This document shows positions 35,676 through 45,398 of a stretch of 64,000 nucleotides of DNA, one piece after another. The notes beneath the pieces are model-generated. The model worked only from the letters and a program-made list of their open reading frames with translations, had not been told where the DNA came from and searched no databases. Numbering within the stretch: position 1 is the first letter of the stretch; every line of letters starts with the position of its first letter. Source of the stretch: Hymenobacter ruricola (GTDB taxonomy: Bacteria; Bacteroidota; Bacteroidia; Cytophagales; Hymenobacteraceae); NCBI RefSeq assembly GCF_015694525.1, contig NZ_JADQDM010000017.1, positions 1 to 64,000 of the forward strand. The letters run 5' to 3'. Made by a program: the position numbers and the translations under genes.

Positions 35676-36662
35676 ATGACGCCTTCCCAAACCAAGCGCC
35701 GCCTCGGCCTGCTGTCCCTCGTGGTCAGCGTGGGGCTGGTGGCCATCAAGTTCTACGCCTATCACCTCACCCGCTCCCAGGCCGTGCTCACCGACGCCCT
35801 GGAAAGCATCATCAACGTCTTCACGAGTGGCTTTGCTCTCTACAGCCTGCACCTGGCCAGCCTCCCCAAAGACGAAAACCATCCCTATGGCCACGGCAAA
35901 GTCGAGAACCTCTCGCTGGGCTTTGAGGGCGGGCTGATTTTTATGGCCGGGGCCTTCATCTTGTTTTCGGCAGCGCGCAGCTTTCTGCACCCGCACCCGG
36001 TGGGGCAGCCGGACTGGGGCGTGGCTCTGCTGGCCAGCACCGCCGTGGTGAACCTAGCGGTGGGTGTGCTGCTGGTGCGGGCCGGCAAGCGTCTGAAATC
36101 GGTGGCGCTGGTGGGCGACGGGCAGCACCTGTACATCGACGCCCTCACGTCCATTGTGTCGTCCGGGGCGCTGGTGCTGGTGGCGGCCACGGGCGTGGTC
36201 CGGTTCGACTCCGGCGCGGCACTGCTGCTCGGCGGCTTCATTCTGGTGAACGGCTGGCGCATGCTGCGCCGCTCGGTGTCGGGGCTGATGGATGAAACCG
36301 ACACGGCCATCGTGACCGAGGTCATTGCCGAGCTGCAAGCCCAGCGCCGCGCCCCCTGGATTGACGTGCACAACCTGCGCGTGCAGCGCTACGGCGCCAA
36401 CCTGCACATCGACTGCCACATGCAGATGCCCTACTACTTCACTCTCGAAGAAGTGCATTCGCAGCTGTTCGACATCGAGGAGCTAATCAAGGAACGGTTC
36501 GCGGTCGACGTGGAAATGTTTGTGCACGCCGACCCCTGCACGTTTGCCGCCTGTTCGCTGTGCCTCATGGCCGACTGCCCGGTGCGCGTGCACCCGTTTC
36601 GCCACGAAGTCGTCTGGAACGTTCACAACGCCGTCAAGAACGAGCGCCACCACCTAACCTAG
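35676..36662 (+). CDS. cation diffusion facilitator (CDF) metal exporter
   Basis: A 328-residue protein; ATG 35676 is chosen over an upstream in-frame start because it places the first helix at 10-28. It has six membrane helices. The metal-site motifs include LTDALESIINVFTS in helix 2 and GQHLYIDALTSIVSS in helix 5, and HPYGHGKVENL is the conserved loop after helix 2. The cytoplasmic domain (about 205-300) has the ferredoxin-like fold, then a Cys-rich tail HADPCTFAACSLCLMADCP. CDF proteins export Zn2+, Fe2+ or Mn2+. It diverges from mntH, which suggests linked metal import and efflux. Confidence 0.9.
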   Translation: MTPSQTKRRLGLLSLVVSVGLVAIKFYAYHLTRSQAVLTDALESIINVFTSGFALYSLHLASLPKDENHPYGHGKVENLSLGFEGGLIFMAGAFILFSAARSFLHPHPVGQPDWGVALLASTAVVNLAVGVLLVRAGKRLKSVALVGDGQHLYIDALTSIVSSGALVLVAATGVVRFDSGAALLLGGFILVNGWRMLRRSVSGLMDETDTAIVTEVIAELQAQRRAPWIDVHNLRVQRYGANLHIDCHMQMPYYFTLEEVHSQLFDIEELIKERFAVDVEMFVHADPCTFAACSLCLMADCPVRVHPFRHEVVWNVHNAVKNERHHLT

Positions 36663-36704
36663 CCGCGTTGGGATTGGGCCGGTCCGGCCTGGCTGGCCTG
36701 ATAC

Positions 36705-36741
36705 AAAAAAAGGGTGCCGCGAATATCGCGGCACCCTTTTT
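36705..36741. terminator. bidirectional rho-independent terminator
   Basis: AAAAAAAGGGTGCCGCG pairs with CGCGGCACCCTTTTT around ATAT-type loop bases. It lies between the convergent CDF gene and the T9SS type B gene. Confidence 0.9.
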
Positions 36742-36768
36742 CGTGGATGCGGGTAAGCGGTGAGTTGC

Positions 36769-39669
36769 TTAGCGCACTACTTCAATCCAGCCTTTAGTAG
36801 CTACGCCGTTCTTGTCGGTGAGCAAGTAGTAGTACACACCGGCGGGCTGGTTGTCGCCGCCCCAGTTGTTCTGGTAGTTGGTCTGCTCGTACACCTTGCG
36901 GCCCCAGCGGTTGTAGATTTCCAGCTTGCTGTTGGTCCCGGCCGTCGACACCTTGAATACGTCGTTCTGCTGGTCGCCGTTGGGCGTGATAACGTTCGGC
37001 ACTTCCAGGTCGGGCACAATCACGAGGCGTTCATAGGATTCCGTCTTGCAGGTATTGCCGCTGCCCGACAGCGTAGCCGTCATGCGAATCCGGTAGGTGC
37101 CAGCAATGCCCAGGCGCAGTTGGCCAGGATTCTGAAGGTTGTTGCCGAAGGCAGTGGCCGGCTCAGTCACCGGCGTGCCCAGCACGTCCTTGATGCGCTG
37201 ATAGGTCCAGGTGTAAGCAATCGAGTTACCCGCGCCCAGGTTGGCCGCGGTGGGTAGGGTCGTGTTGTTGAAAGTAAAGACTACCGGCGGGCGGTTGGTG
37301 CGCTGGCCGGTGATGCTCAACGAGTCAGCAGTGTTGAAGCGGGCCGTCACGGCCGGCAGCACGCGTACGACCACCGAAGCCGTGTCGGCGCAGCCGGTGG
37401 CCGGGTTGCCCGAAGCCGTTACGCGGTAGCGGGTCGTCACCAGCGGGCTCACCGTGGGGTTGGCCTTGGTCTCGTCAGCAGTGGCCAGGCCGGGGGCCGG
37501 GGCAAAACGGAAGGTGTACGTATCGGGGATGCCCGAAGTCGTGGCCGTGGCCGAGAGCACCACCGGAGTGCCGGGGCAGGAGAACTGCGACGCGGCGGTC
37601 ACGCGCACGGTGGGCGGCGGCGTCACGGTCACCTGCACGGTGTTGGTGGCCGAGCAGCCGTAGGGCGAAGCCCCGGTGGCGGTCACGGTGTAGGTATTCA
37701 CGCCCACGGTGGTGGGGCGCACGGTCAGGGTCGCCCCGGTGGTGTTGGCCGGGATGCCCGGGCCCGACCAGCGGTAGGTGTACACGTCATTCACGCCAGT
37801 GGGGGCATTGGGAATGGATGCCGTCGCGACCAGATTCACGGCCGCGCCGGCGCACACCTGCGGCAGGCTCCGCTGGATGGCCACCACCGGCGGGCCCACC
37901 ACGCGCACCAAGATGGACGTCGTGTCGCCGCAGGAGCCTTGGGCAAAGCCCAGGGTCGGCGCGATGGCCAGGCGGTAGCGGGTCGTCACGGTGGGGTTCA
38001 CGGTGATGTTTTGCGTGTTGGTCACGGCCGGCAGACCGCTGCCACCGGGGGCCACCGACCACTGGAAGGAGTATTGCTGCGCCTGCGTGGTGTTGGTGGC
38101 AATGCGGCGAATGGAGTCCGGGCGTTGCACGTTGCCTTGCAGCGTGAGCGAGCCGCCCGCGCAGATGGCCGGGGGCGTAGCACCGCCAATGCCGGGGCTG
38201 CCGACCGTAGCGGCGGCCGTGGCCACGTTGCCTTTCACAATGCGAATCACCACCACGCGGTTCTGGATGCCCTTGATGGGGCAGGCGTCGTCCTCGACGC
38301 GGATGTTGAGGCGAATGATGCGGCCCACGGTGTTGGGCGAGGGCTGGAAGAAGAACACGCCCCGGGGGTTGGTCGTGTTGTTGTTGCTCAGGCTGAAAGT
38401 GCCCACATCGCCCGAGTCAAGCAGGTTGGGGTCGGTGTTGATGTTGGCCGGCAGCACCACTTTCAGGATTTGGTTAGCACTGGGCGTTTTCAGGTTATCG
38501 GGGTCGGTGAAGTTGAGTTCCACGCGCGAGTAGTTGCACGAGCGCACGTCGATGCGCGTCGTATCGGCCGTGTTCACCGTGCTGGTGCCCGAGTTGACAG
38601 TAATGGGGTTGGCTTCCGGGGGCTTGGGGGTGCTGTTGTTACCGCAGTTAATGACGATGATGTTGGCCTCACGAGTTACCCTACCGATGATGCGGCGCAC
38701 GCCATTAATGCGGCGGTACTCGGTGATGCGCACCGCAATCTGATACTTGTTATTGCCCGTAGGCGTGGTGTCTAAGAACCCAGGGGTGAAGGAAAGCGTA
38801 CGGGCCTGCTGGTTGAAGCGAATCGTGCGCGGTACCCCAGTTTTTACCGGGCAGGTGCCCACCGTGTCCAGGCCCAAGCGGATGGGGTTGGTAGCGCTGT
38901 AGTTGCCGCCCGGAATACCGGGGAAGTTGAAAAAGCACGAGGGGTTACCGGGAATGGGCCCAATGAACGGGGCGCTGCCAGGGAAGGCCTTGTACGTCAC
39001 TGGGCTACCGCAGCCCTGCAGCGGGTCGGTCAGGGTGTAAACAAGCGAGTCGCCGTCGGGCTCAGTAGAAGAGTAGGTGATGGTAGTGGGCTGAGTCCAG
39101 CACACGTACTGAATCGGAATGTCCTGCGGGTCGAACTGGGGCGAGTTGTTGGCCACGGCCGTCGTGCCCTGGTTGCGGTTGTCGAGCGTGGCCTCCACGT
39201 ACAGGTTGCCGTCCACGGCGTTGGCCAGGGCGGGGCGGGCGTTGGAGAAGGTGCTCAGCGCCCAGTTGCCCGGGGGCAGCGTCACGGTGGCCAAGAAGTT
39301 GTACACGTCGTAGTTGGGTAGGCCCGTCGGGCCCTGGCAGGGGCCGGCCGAGGCGGCCGCGCAGAAGGGGTTGCCCGCTTCCACGGCCCCCTGCTGCACG
39401 AACGTGGCCGACACCGAAGACGCCACGTTGCAAAAAGGAAACGTTGCGTTGCCGCCGTTGCGGCATTCCAGCACGAAGTCGCCGGGGGTGGGCAGGATGC
39501 CCGTGCAGTCGCGGTAGAGGCGGAACTTGACCCGGTACTGGTTGTTGCCCAGCGACACGTAGGTCATATCGCCCCCCAGCAAGTGGGACGCGTGCGCCTC
39601 CTGCGCGCTGCCCAGCAGCAGGGCGCACGCAAAGAGCAGCAAGGTGAATGAATGTACTATTTTTCTCAT
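36769..39669 (-). CDS. secreted protein with gliding-motility-type (T9SS type B) C-terminal domain
   Basis: A 966-residue secreted protein; signal peptide MRKIVHSFTLLLFACALLLGSAQEAHA. The first part (SHLLGGDMTYVSLGNNQYRVKFRLYRDC...) is the usual start of a large Bacteroidota surface-protein family. Several Ig/PKD-like beta domains follow with cysteine pairs (QVCAGAAVNL, QFSCPGTPVVLS). The C-terminus, VPNVITPNGDQQNDVFKVS ... LEIYNRWGRKVYEQTNYQNN ... GVYYYLLTDKNG, is the T9SS type B sorting domain. It is likely a cell-surface adhesin-like or gliding-related protein. Confidence 0.88.
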   Translation of the reverse strand: MRKIVHSFTLLLFACALLLGSAQEAHASHLLGGDMTYVSLGNNQYRVKFRLYRDCTGILPTPGDFVLECRNGGNATFPFCNVASSVSATFVQQGAVEAGNPFCAAASAGPCQGPTGLPNYDVYNFLATVTLPPGNWALSTFSNARPALANAVDGNLYVEATLDNRNQGTTAVANNSPQFDPQDIPIQYVCWTQPTTITYSSTEPDGDSLVYTLTDPLQGCGSPVTYKAFPGSAPFIGPIPGNPSCFFNFPGIPGGNYSATNPIRLGLDTVGTCPVKTGVPRTIRFNQQARTLSFTPGFLDTTPTGNNKYQIAVRITEYRRINGVRRIIGRVTREANIIVINCGNNSTPKPPEANPITVNSGTSTVNTADTTRIDVRSCNYSRVELNFTDPDNLKTPSANQILKVVLPANINTDPNLLDSGDVGTFSLSNNNTTNPRGVFFFQPSPNTVGRIIRLNIRVEDDACPIKGIQNRVVVIRIVKGNVATAAATVGSPGIGGATPPAICAGGSLTLQGNVQRPDSIRRIATNTTQAQQYSFQWSVAPGGSGLPAVTNTQNITVNPTVTTRYRLAIAPTLGFAQGSCGDTTSILVRVVGPPVVAIQRSLPQVCAGAAVNLVATASIPNAPTGVNDVYTYRWSGPGIPANTTGATLTVRPTTVGVNTYTVTATGASPYGCSATNTVQVTVTPPPTVRVTAASQFSCPGTPVVLSATATTSGIPDTYTFRFAPAPGLATADETKANPTVSPLVTTRYRVTASGNPATGCADTASVVVRVLPAVTARFNTADSLSITGQRTNRPPVVFTFNNTTLPTAANLGAGNSIAYTWTYQRIKDVLGTPVTEPATAFGNNLQNPGQLRLGIAGTYRIRMTATLSGSGNTCKTESYERLVIVPDLEVPNVITPNGDQQNDVFKVSTAGTNSKLEIYNRWGRKVYEQTNYQNNWGGDNQPAGVYYYLLTDKNGVATKGWIEVVR

Positions 39670-40500
39670 GGGTGAAAAGGGGGTGAAGTGGATGAAAAAC
39701 GCGGTTTGGGTGGTTACCGACGAATCGGCGGACCAAGATACAGGCGGAAAGACAGCGCAGCAAAACCAACTGCTTCCGACCTGATTTAGTGGAGCAAATT
39801 ACGGGCCAGAATTGACAAATTTTTGATAAAATGGAACTTATTTGTGATTAAAATTTAGTTCCTCTCGAATGTTCCCAATCGTGGCCTTAGCCGTCTTATT
39901 AGTAGTGGTTACGCCGACCTTTATTATAAACAAATTACTGATTATCAATAAATTTAGCCAAGCGACAAACGCTTGTGCCATTGCATGCACACGCTGGCCC
40001 CAACGTTCAGGTGCGCCCGCGTTGGTTTAGGCCAAGGTTTGGGACAGCCGAAGTAATACGCCTGCCTCCGCACCACTTGTCCGCATTTCGCCGAATGCCA
40101 ATGGTTCTCGTTGCGCGCGTCGGCCTGTTAAATTAAGGGGTGGCTGAACAAGCGACGCCGGCCAGGGGCGCCTGCGGTATGCACTGCCCGCTTGCAGGCT
40201 CTTTGCCGGGCCGCTCCCCCACCGCCTTTTAATATGGCCCTGCACTCACAAACTTTCCCGAAATATTTGCCGGCGCAAAACTGCGGCAGGAGCGCCGCCA
40301 ACCATCTTTTTGCCTAAAGCTACGTATTCTGCCCGGCCTGAAATACATTTGCTTTTTTGCATCAGGCTACGCTTTCTTTCTACATTACATTGCCAAAAGC
40401 CTATGCCGAAGGGCTGACCTGCTTGCCTGGCTTACGATATTGCCACCCGTTTCATCGCATTTCCACCCGTATTGTTCAATCCTTTTTCCCCCTTCACCTA
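39670..40500. other. intergenic region, 831 bases, divergent promoters expected
   Basis: No gene is supported. The middle (about 39790-39970) is distinctly AT-rich. A TACATTTG box at 40344-40351 matches the -7 promoter element for the + strand gene at 40501, though no well-spaced TTG element was found. A sequence shared with 42778-42795 lies at 40371-40388. Confidence 0.5.
40371..40388 (+). promoter_or_regulatory. shared 18-base leader/promoter element, copy 1
   Basis: GCTTTCTTTCTACATTAC is identical to 42778-42795. It lies 130 bases before the start of the T9SS protein at 40501. TACATTA resembles the -7 element TAnnTTTG only partly. Confidence 0.5.
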
Positions 40501-42633
40501 ATGACGACACCTTTACATGCGCGAAAGCGCGGACCGCTGAGCTGGGCCTTGCTGCTGCTGGCCGCCTTGCTGCTGAACAGCCGTCCGAACCAGGCCCAAA
40601 CGGTTGATACCTATTCGTTCTCGGCCAGTGCGGGCACGTTTACGGCGCTGCCAAACACGGCCACGGCCGTCACGAGCATCAGCAGCGATGATGCCCTTGT
40701 GAATGTTCCTATCGGGTTCAACTTCGTGTTCGATGGTAACGTTTATACCCAGGCGTACGTCAGCTCCAACGGCACCCTCTCCTTCAATGCAGCAGCCCCG
40801 TCCAACGGCCTTGCGTCTTACGACAATGCATTGTCGAGCGTGTCGGCGGCGTCGCGTCCTCTCGTTGCCCCTTACTGGGACGACCTGACCGGCGTAGGCG
40901 GCACTGCAGCTTATCAAACCACTGGCACGACGGGCAGCCGCGTCTTCACGTTTCAATGGTTGAACTGGACCAACCGCATAGGAACCGGGGGAACGTTTTC
41001 GTTTCAGGTCCAGCTGGTAGAAGGCACCAACATCGTTCGTTTCATTTATAATCGAGGAGCTACTGCCAACAGTGGCGCCACGGCATCCATTGGCTTGGCC
41101 GGCACTGGCACGGGCAGCGGTTCGTTTTTGTCGCTGAACAACGCGGGCACTTCGCCCGGGGTCAGCTCGACTACTGAAACGGCCACCATCGGCACGGTAC
41201 CGGCCTCGGGCCAGATTTATTCCTTCGCGCCGCCAATACCGGCGGCCTGCCCGGCCCCGCGCAACCTGAACGCGGCGGCTTCTAACTCCTCGGCATTGGT
41301 GACGTTCACCGCATCGAACGCCAACCCCGGCCCGTTCACCATTCTGTACGGCCCAGCCGGTTTCAACCCGGCGTTGCCCAGCAACCCTACCACCAACCCC
41401 TACTCTAGCACCACCACGGCGCAACTCTTCGCCGTGCTTACGCCCCTCACGGCCCAAACCACTTACCAGTTCTACGTGGTACAGAACTGCGGCGGCTCGG
41501 CCGGCGACAGCAACCGGTCGAATGTCGGCACGTTCACCACCGAACCCAACCCTGCGGCCAACGACAATTGCACGACGGCCCTTCCGCTCACGGTGGCGGC
41601 CACCTGCGCCACGCCCACCAGCGGCACCGTGTTTGGCGCCACGCCGCTCAGTTCCCCCCTCGCGACCAGTTGCACCAGCACCACCGCCAACGACGTGTGG
41701 TACTCCTTCGTGGCCAACGGCCGCTCGCAGACCATCACCTTCGTGCCGCAGTTTGCCGCCGTCCTGGATGTGCGTTCGGGCAGCTGCACCTCTTCCACCA
41801 GCATTTTCTGCACGAGCGCGGCGGCGGGTGCCACTTCTACCAGCAACGTGGGCGGCCTGACGCAGGGCACGACGTACTACGTGCGCGTGTATGCCTCCGG
41901 CAACACGCAGCCCACGGCAGCGACCAGCACGTTCACGCTGTGCGTGGTGACGGGCCCGCCCGTGCCGGCCAACGACGAGTGCACCGGCGCGGTGCCGCTC
42001 AGCCTCGGCACGATTTGCGCAGCACCGGTGGTGGGCACCGTGGTGGCCGCCTCGCAGAGCCTGCCGCCCACCACGGGTTGCACGGGCAGCTCGGCCGTTG
42101 ACGTATGGTACTCCTTCGTGGCCACGGGCACGACGCAAACCCTCACCTTTGCCCCGCAGTTTGCCGCCTCCCTGAACGTGCGCACGGGCACCTGCGCTGC
42201 TACTACCAGCGTTTTCTGCGCTTCGACGGCGGCGATGGCCACTTCGGTTCACAACCTGACCGGCCTGACGCGCAACCAGACGTACTACGTGCGCGTGTAC
42301 GCTTCCGGCACCAGCCAGCCTTCGCCCACGGCCAGCACCTTCATCCTGTGCGGTTCGGGGGCTCCTTCGGCCGCGCGTGCGCAGGCTAACACCGAGGCCC
42401 TGCTGGTGTACCCCAACCCGAGTAATACGGGTCAGCTCACGCTCAAGCTCAGCGGGTCGCATGGCGCGGGCCAGGCTACGCTGCTCAACGCCCTGGGCCA
42501 AGCCGTGCGCCGGCAGGCCCTGACCGGCGCGGCTGAGCAGGTACTTTCCACCCGTGGCCTGGCTCCTGGCCTCTACACGCTGCGCGTGGCCGCCGGCGAG
42601 CAGGTGCTCACCCGTAAAGTCGTGCTGGAATAG
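40501..42633 (+). CDS. large secreted T9SS protein with tandem domain repeats
   Basis: A 710-residue protein with a signal peptide (GPLSWALLLLAALLLNSRPNQAQ). An N-terminal beta-domain is followed by a fibronectin III-like segment (AACPAPRNLNAAASNSSALVTFTASNANPG) and two tandem repeats of roughly 115 residues: NDNCTTALPLTVAATC ... NDVWYSFVANGRSQTITFVPQ and NDECTGAVPLSLGTIC ... DVWYSFVATGTTQTLTFAPQ, each with paired cysteines. The C-terminal type A T9SS domain reads EALLVYPNPSNTGQLTLKL ... GLYTLRVAAGEQVLTRKVVLE. It is probably surface-attached or secreted. It is a paralogue of the gene at 43051. Confidence 0.85.
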   Translation: MTTPLHARKRGPLSWALLLLAALLLNSRPNQAQTVDTYSFSASAGTFTALPNTATAVTSISSDDALVNVPIGFNFVFDGNVYTQAYVSSNGTLSFNAAAPSNGLASYDNALSSVSAASRPLVAPYWDDLTGVGGTAAYQTTGTTGSRVFTFQWLNWTNRIGTGGTFSFQVQLVEGTNIVRFIYNRGATANSGATASIGLAGTGTGSGSFLSLNNAGTSPGVSSTTETATIGTVPASGQIYSFAPPIPAACPAPRNLNAAASNSSALVTFTASNANPGPFTILYGPAGFNPALPSNPTTNPYSSTTTAQLFAVLTPLTAQTTYQFYVVQNCGGSAGDSNRSNVGTFTTEPNPAANDNCTTALPLTVAATCATPTSGTVFGATPLSSPLATSCTSTTANDVWYSFVANGRSQTITFVPQFAAVLDVRSGSCTSSTSIFCTSAAAGATSTSNVGGLTQGTTYYVRVYASGNTQPTAATSTFTLCVVTGPPVPANDECTGAVPLSLGTICAAPVVGTVVAASQSLPPTTGCTGSSAVDVWYSFVATGTTQTLTFAPQFAASLNVRTGTCAATTSVFCASTAAMATSVHNLTGLTRNQTYYVRVYASGTSQPSPTASTFILCGSGAPSAARAQANTEALLVYPNPSNTGQLTLKLSGSHGAGQATLLNALGQAVRRQALTGAAEQVLSTRGLAPGLYTLRVAAGEQVLTRKVVLE

Positions 42634-42654
42634 CCTCCTTTGCCTTTTAACCTT

Positions 42655-42682
42655 AAAGAGCCGGCTTGTGCCGGCTCTTTTT
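42655..42682 (+). terminator. rho-independent terminator
   Basis: AAAGAGCCGGC (42655-42665), a four-base loop, GCCGGCTCTTTTT. It lies 22 bases after the stop of the T9SS gene. Confidence 0.88.
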
Positions 42683-42777
42683 GTTAGTACTGGTAGCTGT
42701 TCGTGCGGTCCGGGGCAATTCTGGCTCAGTCCGGCGGATAAATTCTTCGGCGGCGTTAACTATTCGTGCGGATTCGC

Positions 42778-42795
42778 GCTTTCTTTCTACATTAC
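42778..42795 (+). promoter_or_regulatory. shared 18-base leader/promoter element, copy 2
   Basis: GCTTTCTTTCTACATTAC, identical to 40371-40388. It is 114 bases before the truncated open frame at 42892, and further from the functional gene at 43051. The surrounding leader is otherwise different. Confidence 0.5.
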
Positions 42796-42891
42796 GCAAC
42801 TGAAAGCAACGTCTTGGCTGGCAAGGCTCTTGGCGCGCTGGCGGGCAATTACCCTTTTCACCCCTCATTCACCCCCTTAACCCCTTAACTC

Positions 42892-42963
42892 ATGAAAGCA
42901 ACCTTCCACGTGCGACAGCGCGAACCTTCTGGCAGCACGTCCGGCTTCGGACGATTGCCGTAA
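42892..42963 (+). pseudogene. truncated start of a T9SS-type gene
   Basis: ATG opens a 23-residue frame, MKATFHVRQREPSGSTSGFG..., which parallels the beginning of the gene at 40501 (MTTPLHARKRGPLSW) and follows the same kind of CCCCTTAACCCC-type leader. A stop comes before any signal peptide is complete. It is best read as decayed or duplicated 5' debris next to the live paralogue at 43051. Confidence 0.4.
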
Positions 42964-43050
42964 ACCTTCGGGTGGTTTTTGTCCGGCGTTGCGGGGCCCC
43001 CAAACCGCTCGGCATTTTCCTGATAAGCTGTTCACATTTTCCCTTTTAGC

Positions 43051-45324
43051 ATGTCACACCCAATACCTTCCAAACACCTCTTTATTGCGCAAACAGCCCC
43101 CGCCCGGATTCCCCGGTGGCAGGCTGTTGTTGCGCTGTTCGCCCTGTTGCTGCTGGCCCCTGGTGCCTGGGCACAGACGTACACCATCGGCACGAACCAG
43201 ACCACCTGCGCCGGCACCATCTACGACTCGGGTGGGGCCAACGGGGACTATTCCACCAGCGAGAACCTGACCACGGTGCTCACCCCCGCCACCGCGGGGG
43301 CTAAGGTGGTGCTCACGTTCACCACGTTCGACACGGAAAGCACCTACGATTTTCTGCGCATCTACGACGGGCCCACGGCTTCGGCGCCCCTGCTGGGCGA
43401 ATTCACCGGCACCGACAGCCCCGGCACTGTTAACGCCTCGGCGGCTAATACCAGCGGCCAGCTTACGCTGGTTTTCACTTCCGACGGGTCCGTAGAATAC
43501 GCGGGCTTCGCGGCCACGGTGGCTTGCGCCGCCTCGGTGCCCGGCATCACCAGCTTCGCGCCGGCCAGCGGCCTGCCCGGCACCAGCGTGGTCATCACGG
43601 GCTCGGGCTTCACCGGCACCACGGATGTTACCTTCAACAACGTGCCGGCCACCAGCTTCGTCGTTAATTCGAACACGCAGATAACGGCCGTGGTGCCTGT
43701 GGGCGCCACCACGGGCCGCGTTCGGGTACAGAACACGGCGCTGGCCACCAGCGCCACGAACTTCACCGTGCCGGCCCCCACCGTGACCAGCTTTACGCCC
43801 ACTTCCGGTACGGGCGGCACGGTGGTGACGGTGACGGGCACGGGCTTTACCGGCGCCACTGCCGTCACCATGGGGGGCACGGGCGGCACCGCCGTCAGCA
43901 ATTTCACAGTGGTTTCGGCCACTCAGCTGACGTTGACGGTGCCGAACAACGCCCTGAGCGGTTCGATTTGCGTGACCACGCCGGCCGGCTCTTCCTGCTC
44001 TTCGGCTTCGTTCAACACGGGCACCGCCGCCTACATCATCGGTACCAACCAAACGACCTGCTCCGGCGTCATCTTCGACTCGGGCGGGCCCGGCGGGCAA
44101 TACGGCAACAACGAAAACCGCACCACGGTGCTCACGCCGGCCACGAGCGCGGGCAAGGTCTCGCTCAACTTCACCGCGTTCAACACAGAACCCAATTACG
44201 ACTTTCTGCGCATCTACGACGGGCCGACGGCTTCGGCGCCGCTGCTGGGCACTTACAACGGCGCCGGTTCGCCCGGCATCGTGAGTGCTTCGGCCAGCAA
44301 CCCCACCGGCCAGCTCACCCTGGTTTTCACTTCCGACGGCTCGGGACTCCGCGACGGGTTTGCCGCCGAAATTTCCTGCCTGACCTGCTTCCCGGTGACC
44401 AACCTGGCCGTGGCGAACGTGACCACCAACTCGGCCGTGGTGAGCTTCACGCCGGGGTTGGGCAACACCAGCTACGTGGTGACCTACACGCCCGCCGGCG
44501 GCGCCGCCCAAAGCCGCACCGTGACGGCCTCCCCCGTTACCCTGACCGGCCTGATACCGGGCCCCACCTACACCGTGAGCGTGCAGCCGGTGTGCGCAGC
44601 GGGGCCGGGGGGCTCGCCCGCCCTCTCCACTGAGGCCACCTTTACGACGGTGCTGCCCAACAACGAACCTTGCGCGGCTCTGCCACTCGGGGCCACGGCC
44701 CTCACCGTGTCCAACGTTGGCGCCTCCACCAGCATCCAAAACGGCATCAACACCCCGGCCTGCGGTGGCGGGGCCTTGCCCAAGGACGTGTGGTTCACTT
44801 TCCGGGCCAGCGCCACGTCGTCGACGCTGACGCTGACGGGCAACGCGGCCAGCACGGTGCGCGTGTTCACCAGCCCCAGCTGCTCGGCCGGTCCTTTCCA
44901 GGAATTGTTCTGCCGGACCAGCGGCACCAACAACACGGGCCTGAGCTCGGTGACGGTGCCCGGCCTCACGGCCGGCACGCAGTACTACGTGGCCGTGAAT
45001 GGCTACGGCAGTTCCGACACCCCGGGCATCTTCACCATTGTGGCATCCAACGTACTGGCTGCCAAAGCCCAGGCTGACACCGAAGCCCTGGTGGTATACC
45101 CCAACCCAAGCCACACCGGCCAGCTCACGCTCAAGCTTGGCGGCGCGCACGGCGCAGGGCAAGCCACGCTGCTCAACGCCCTGGGCCAGGCCGTGCTGAC
45201 CCAGACCCTGGCCAATGCCGGCGCCGAGCACACCCTGCTCACGGCCAAGCTGGCCCCCGGCCTCTACACCCTGCGCGTGGCCGCCGATGGCCAGGTGCTT
45301 ACCCGCAAAGTGGTGCTGGAATAA
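43051..45324 (+). CDS. secreted CUB/IPT/FN3 repeat protein with T9SS domain
   Basis: A 757-residue protein with a signal peptide ending AQ near 42 (VVALFALLLLAPGAWAQ). Order: CUB-like domain (TYTIGTNQTTCAGTIYDSGG ...), two IPT/TIG Ig-like domains (PGITSFAPASGLPGTSVVIT and PTVTSFTPTSGTGGTVVTVT), a second CUB-like domain (IIGTNQTTCSGVIFDSGG), a fibronectin III-like domain, a cysteine-containing beta domain, and a T9SS type A tail EALVVYPNPSHTGQLTLKL ... LTRKVVLE. The tail is nearly the same as that of the gene at 40501. These domains bind sugars or proteins in other systems; the ligand is unknown. Confidence 0.87.
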   Translation: MSHPIPSKHLFIAQTAPARIPRWQAVVALFALLLLAPGAWAQTYTIGTNQTTCAGTIYDSGGANGDYSTSENLTTVLTPATAGAKVVLTFTTFDTESTYDFLRIYDGPTASAPLLGEFTGTDSPGTVNASAANTSGQLTLVFTSDGSVEYAGFAATVACAASVPGITSFAPASGLPGTSVVITGSGFTGTTDVTFNNVPATSFVVNSNTQITAVVPVGATTGRVRVQNTALATSATNFTVPAPTVTSFTPTSGTGGTVVTVTGTGFTGATAVTMGGTGGTAVSNFTVVSATQLTLTVPNNALSGSICVTTPAGSSCSSASFNTGTAAYIIGTNQTTCSGVIFDSGGPGGQYGNNENRTTVLTPATSAGKVSLNFTAFNTEPNYDFLRIYDGPTASAPLLGTYNGAGSPGIVSASASNPTGQLTLVFTSDGSGLRDGFAAEISCLTCFPVTNLAVANVTTNSAVVSFTPGLGNTSYVVTYTPAGGAAQSRTVTASPVTLTGLIPGPTYTVSVQPVCAAGPGGSPALSTEATFTTVLPNNEPCAALPLGATALTVSNVGASTSIQNGINTPACGGGALPKDVWFTFRASATSSTLTLTGNAASTVRVFTSPSCSAGPFQELFCRTSGTNNTGLSSVTVPGLTAGTQYYVAVNGYGSSDTPGIFTIVASNVLAAKAQADTEALVVYPNPSHTGQLTLKLGGAHGAGQATLLNALGQAVLTQTLANAGAEHTLLTAKLAPGLYTLRVAADGQVLTRKVVLE

Positions 45325-45345
45325 GCTCACTGCCTTCTTCACAAC

Positions 45346-45378
45346 AAAAAAGCCCCGGCAAGTGCCGGGGCTTTTTTT
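45346..45378. terminator. bidirectional rho-independent terminator
   Basis: AAAAAAGCCCCGGCA-AGT-GCCGGGGCTTTTTTT. It separates the convergent genes at 43051 and 45399. Confidence 0.92.
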
Positions 45379-45398
45379 GGGCTGTTGGTTTTGGCGGG

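Noticed and set aside
41557-42348. tandem repeats considered as a CRISPR or satellite array
   Set aside because: They are two diverged protein-domain repeats of roughly 115 residues in one coding frame, not short DNA repeats with spacers.
40513-42501. 662-codon minus-strand frame in a T9SS gene
   Set aside because: Arg/Gly/Ala-rich shadow of a gene with a clear signal peptide and sorting domain.
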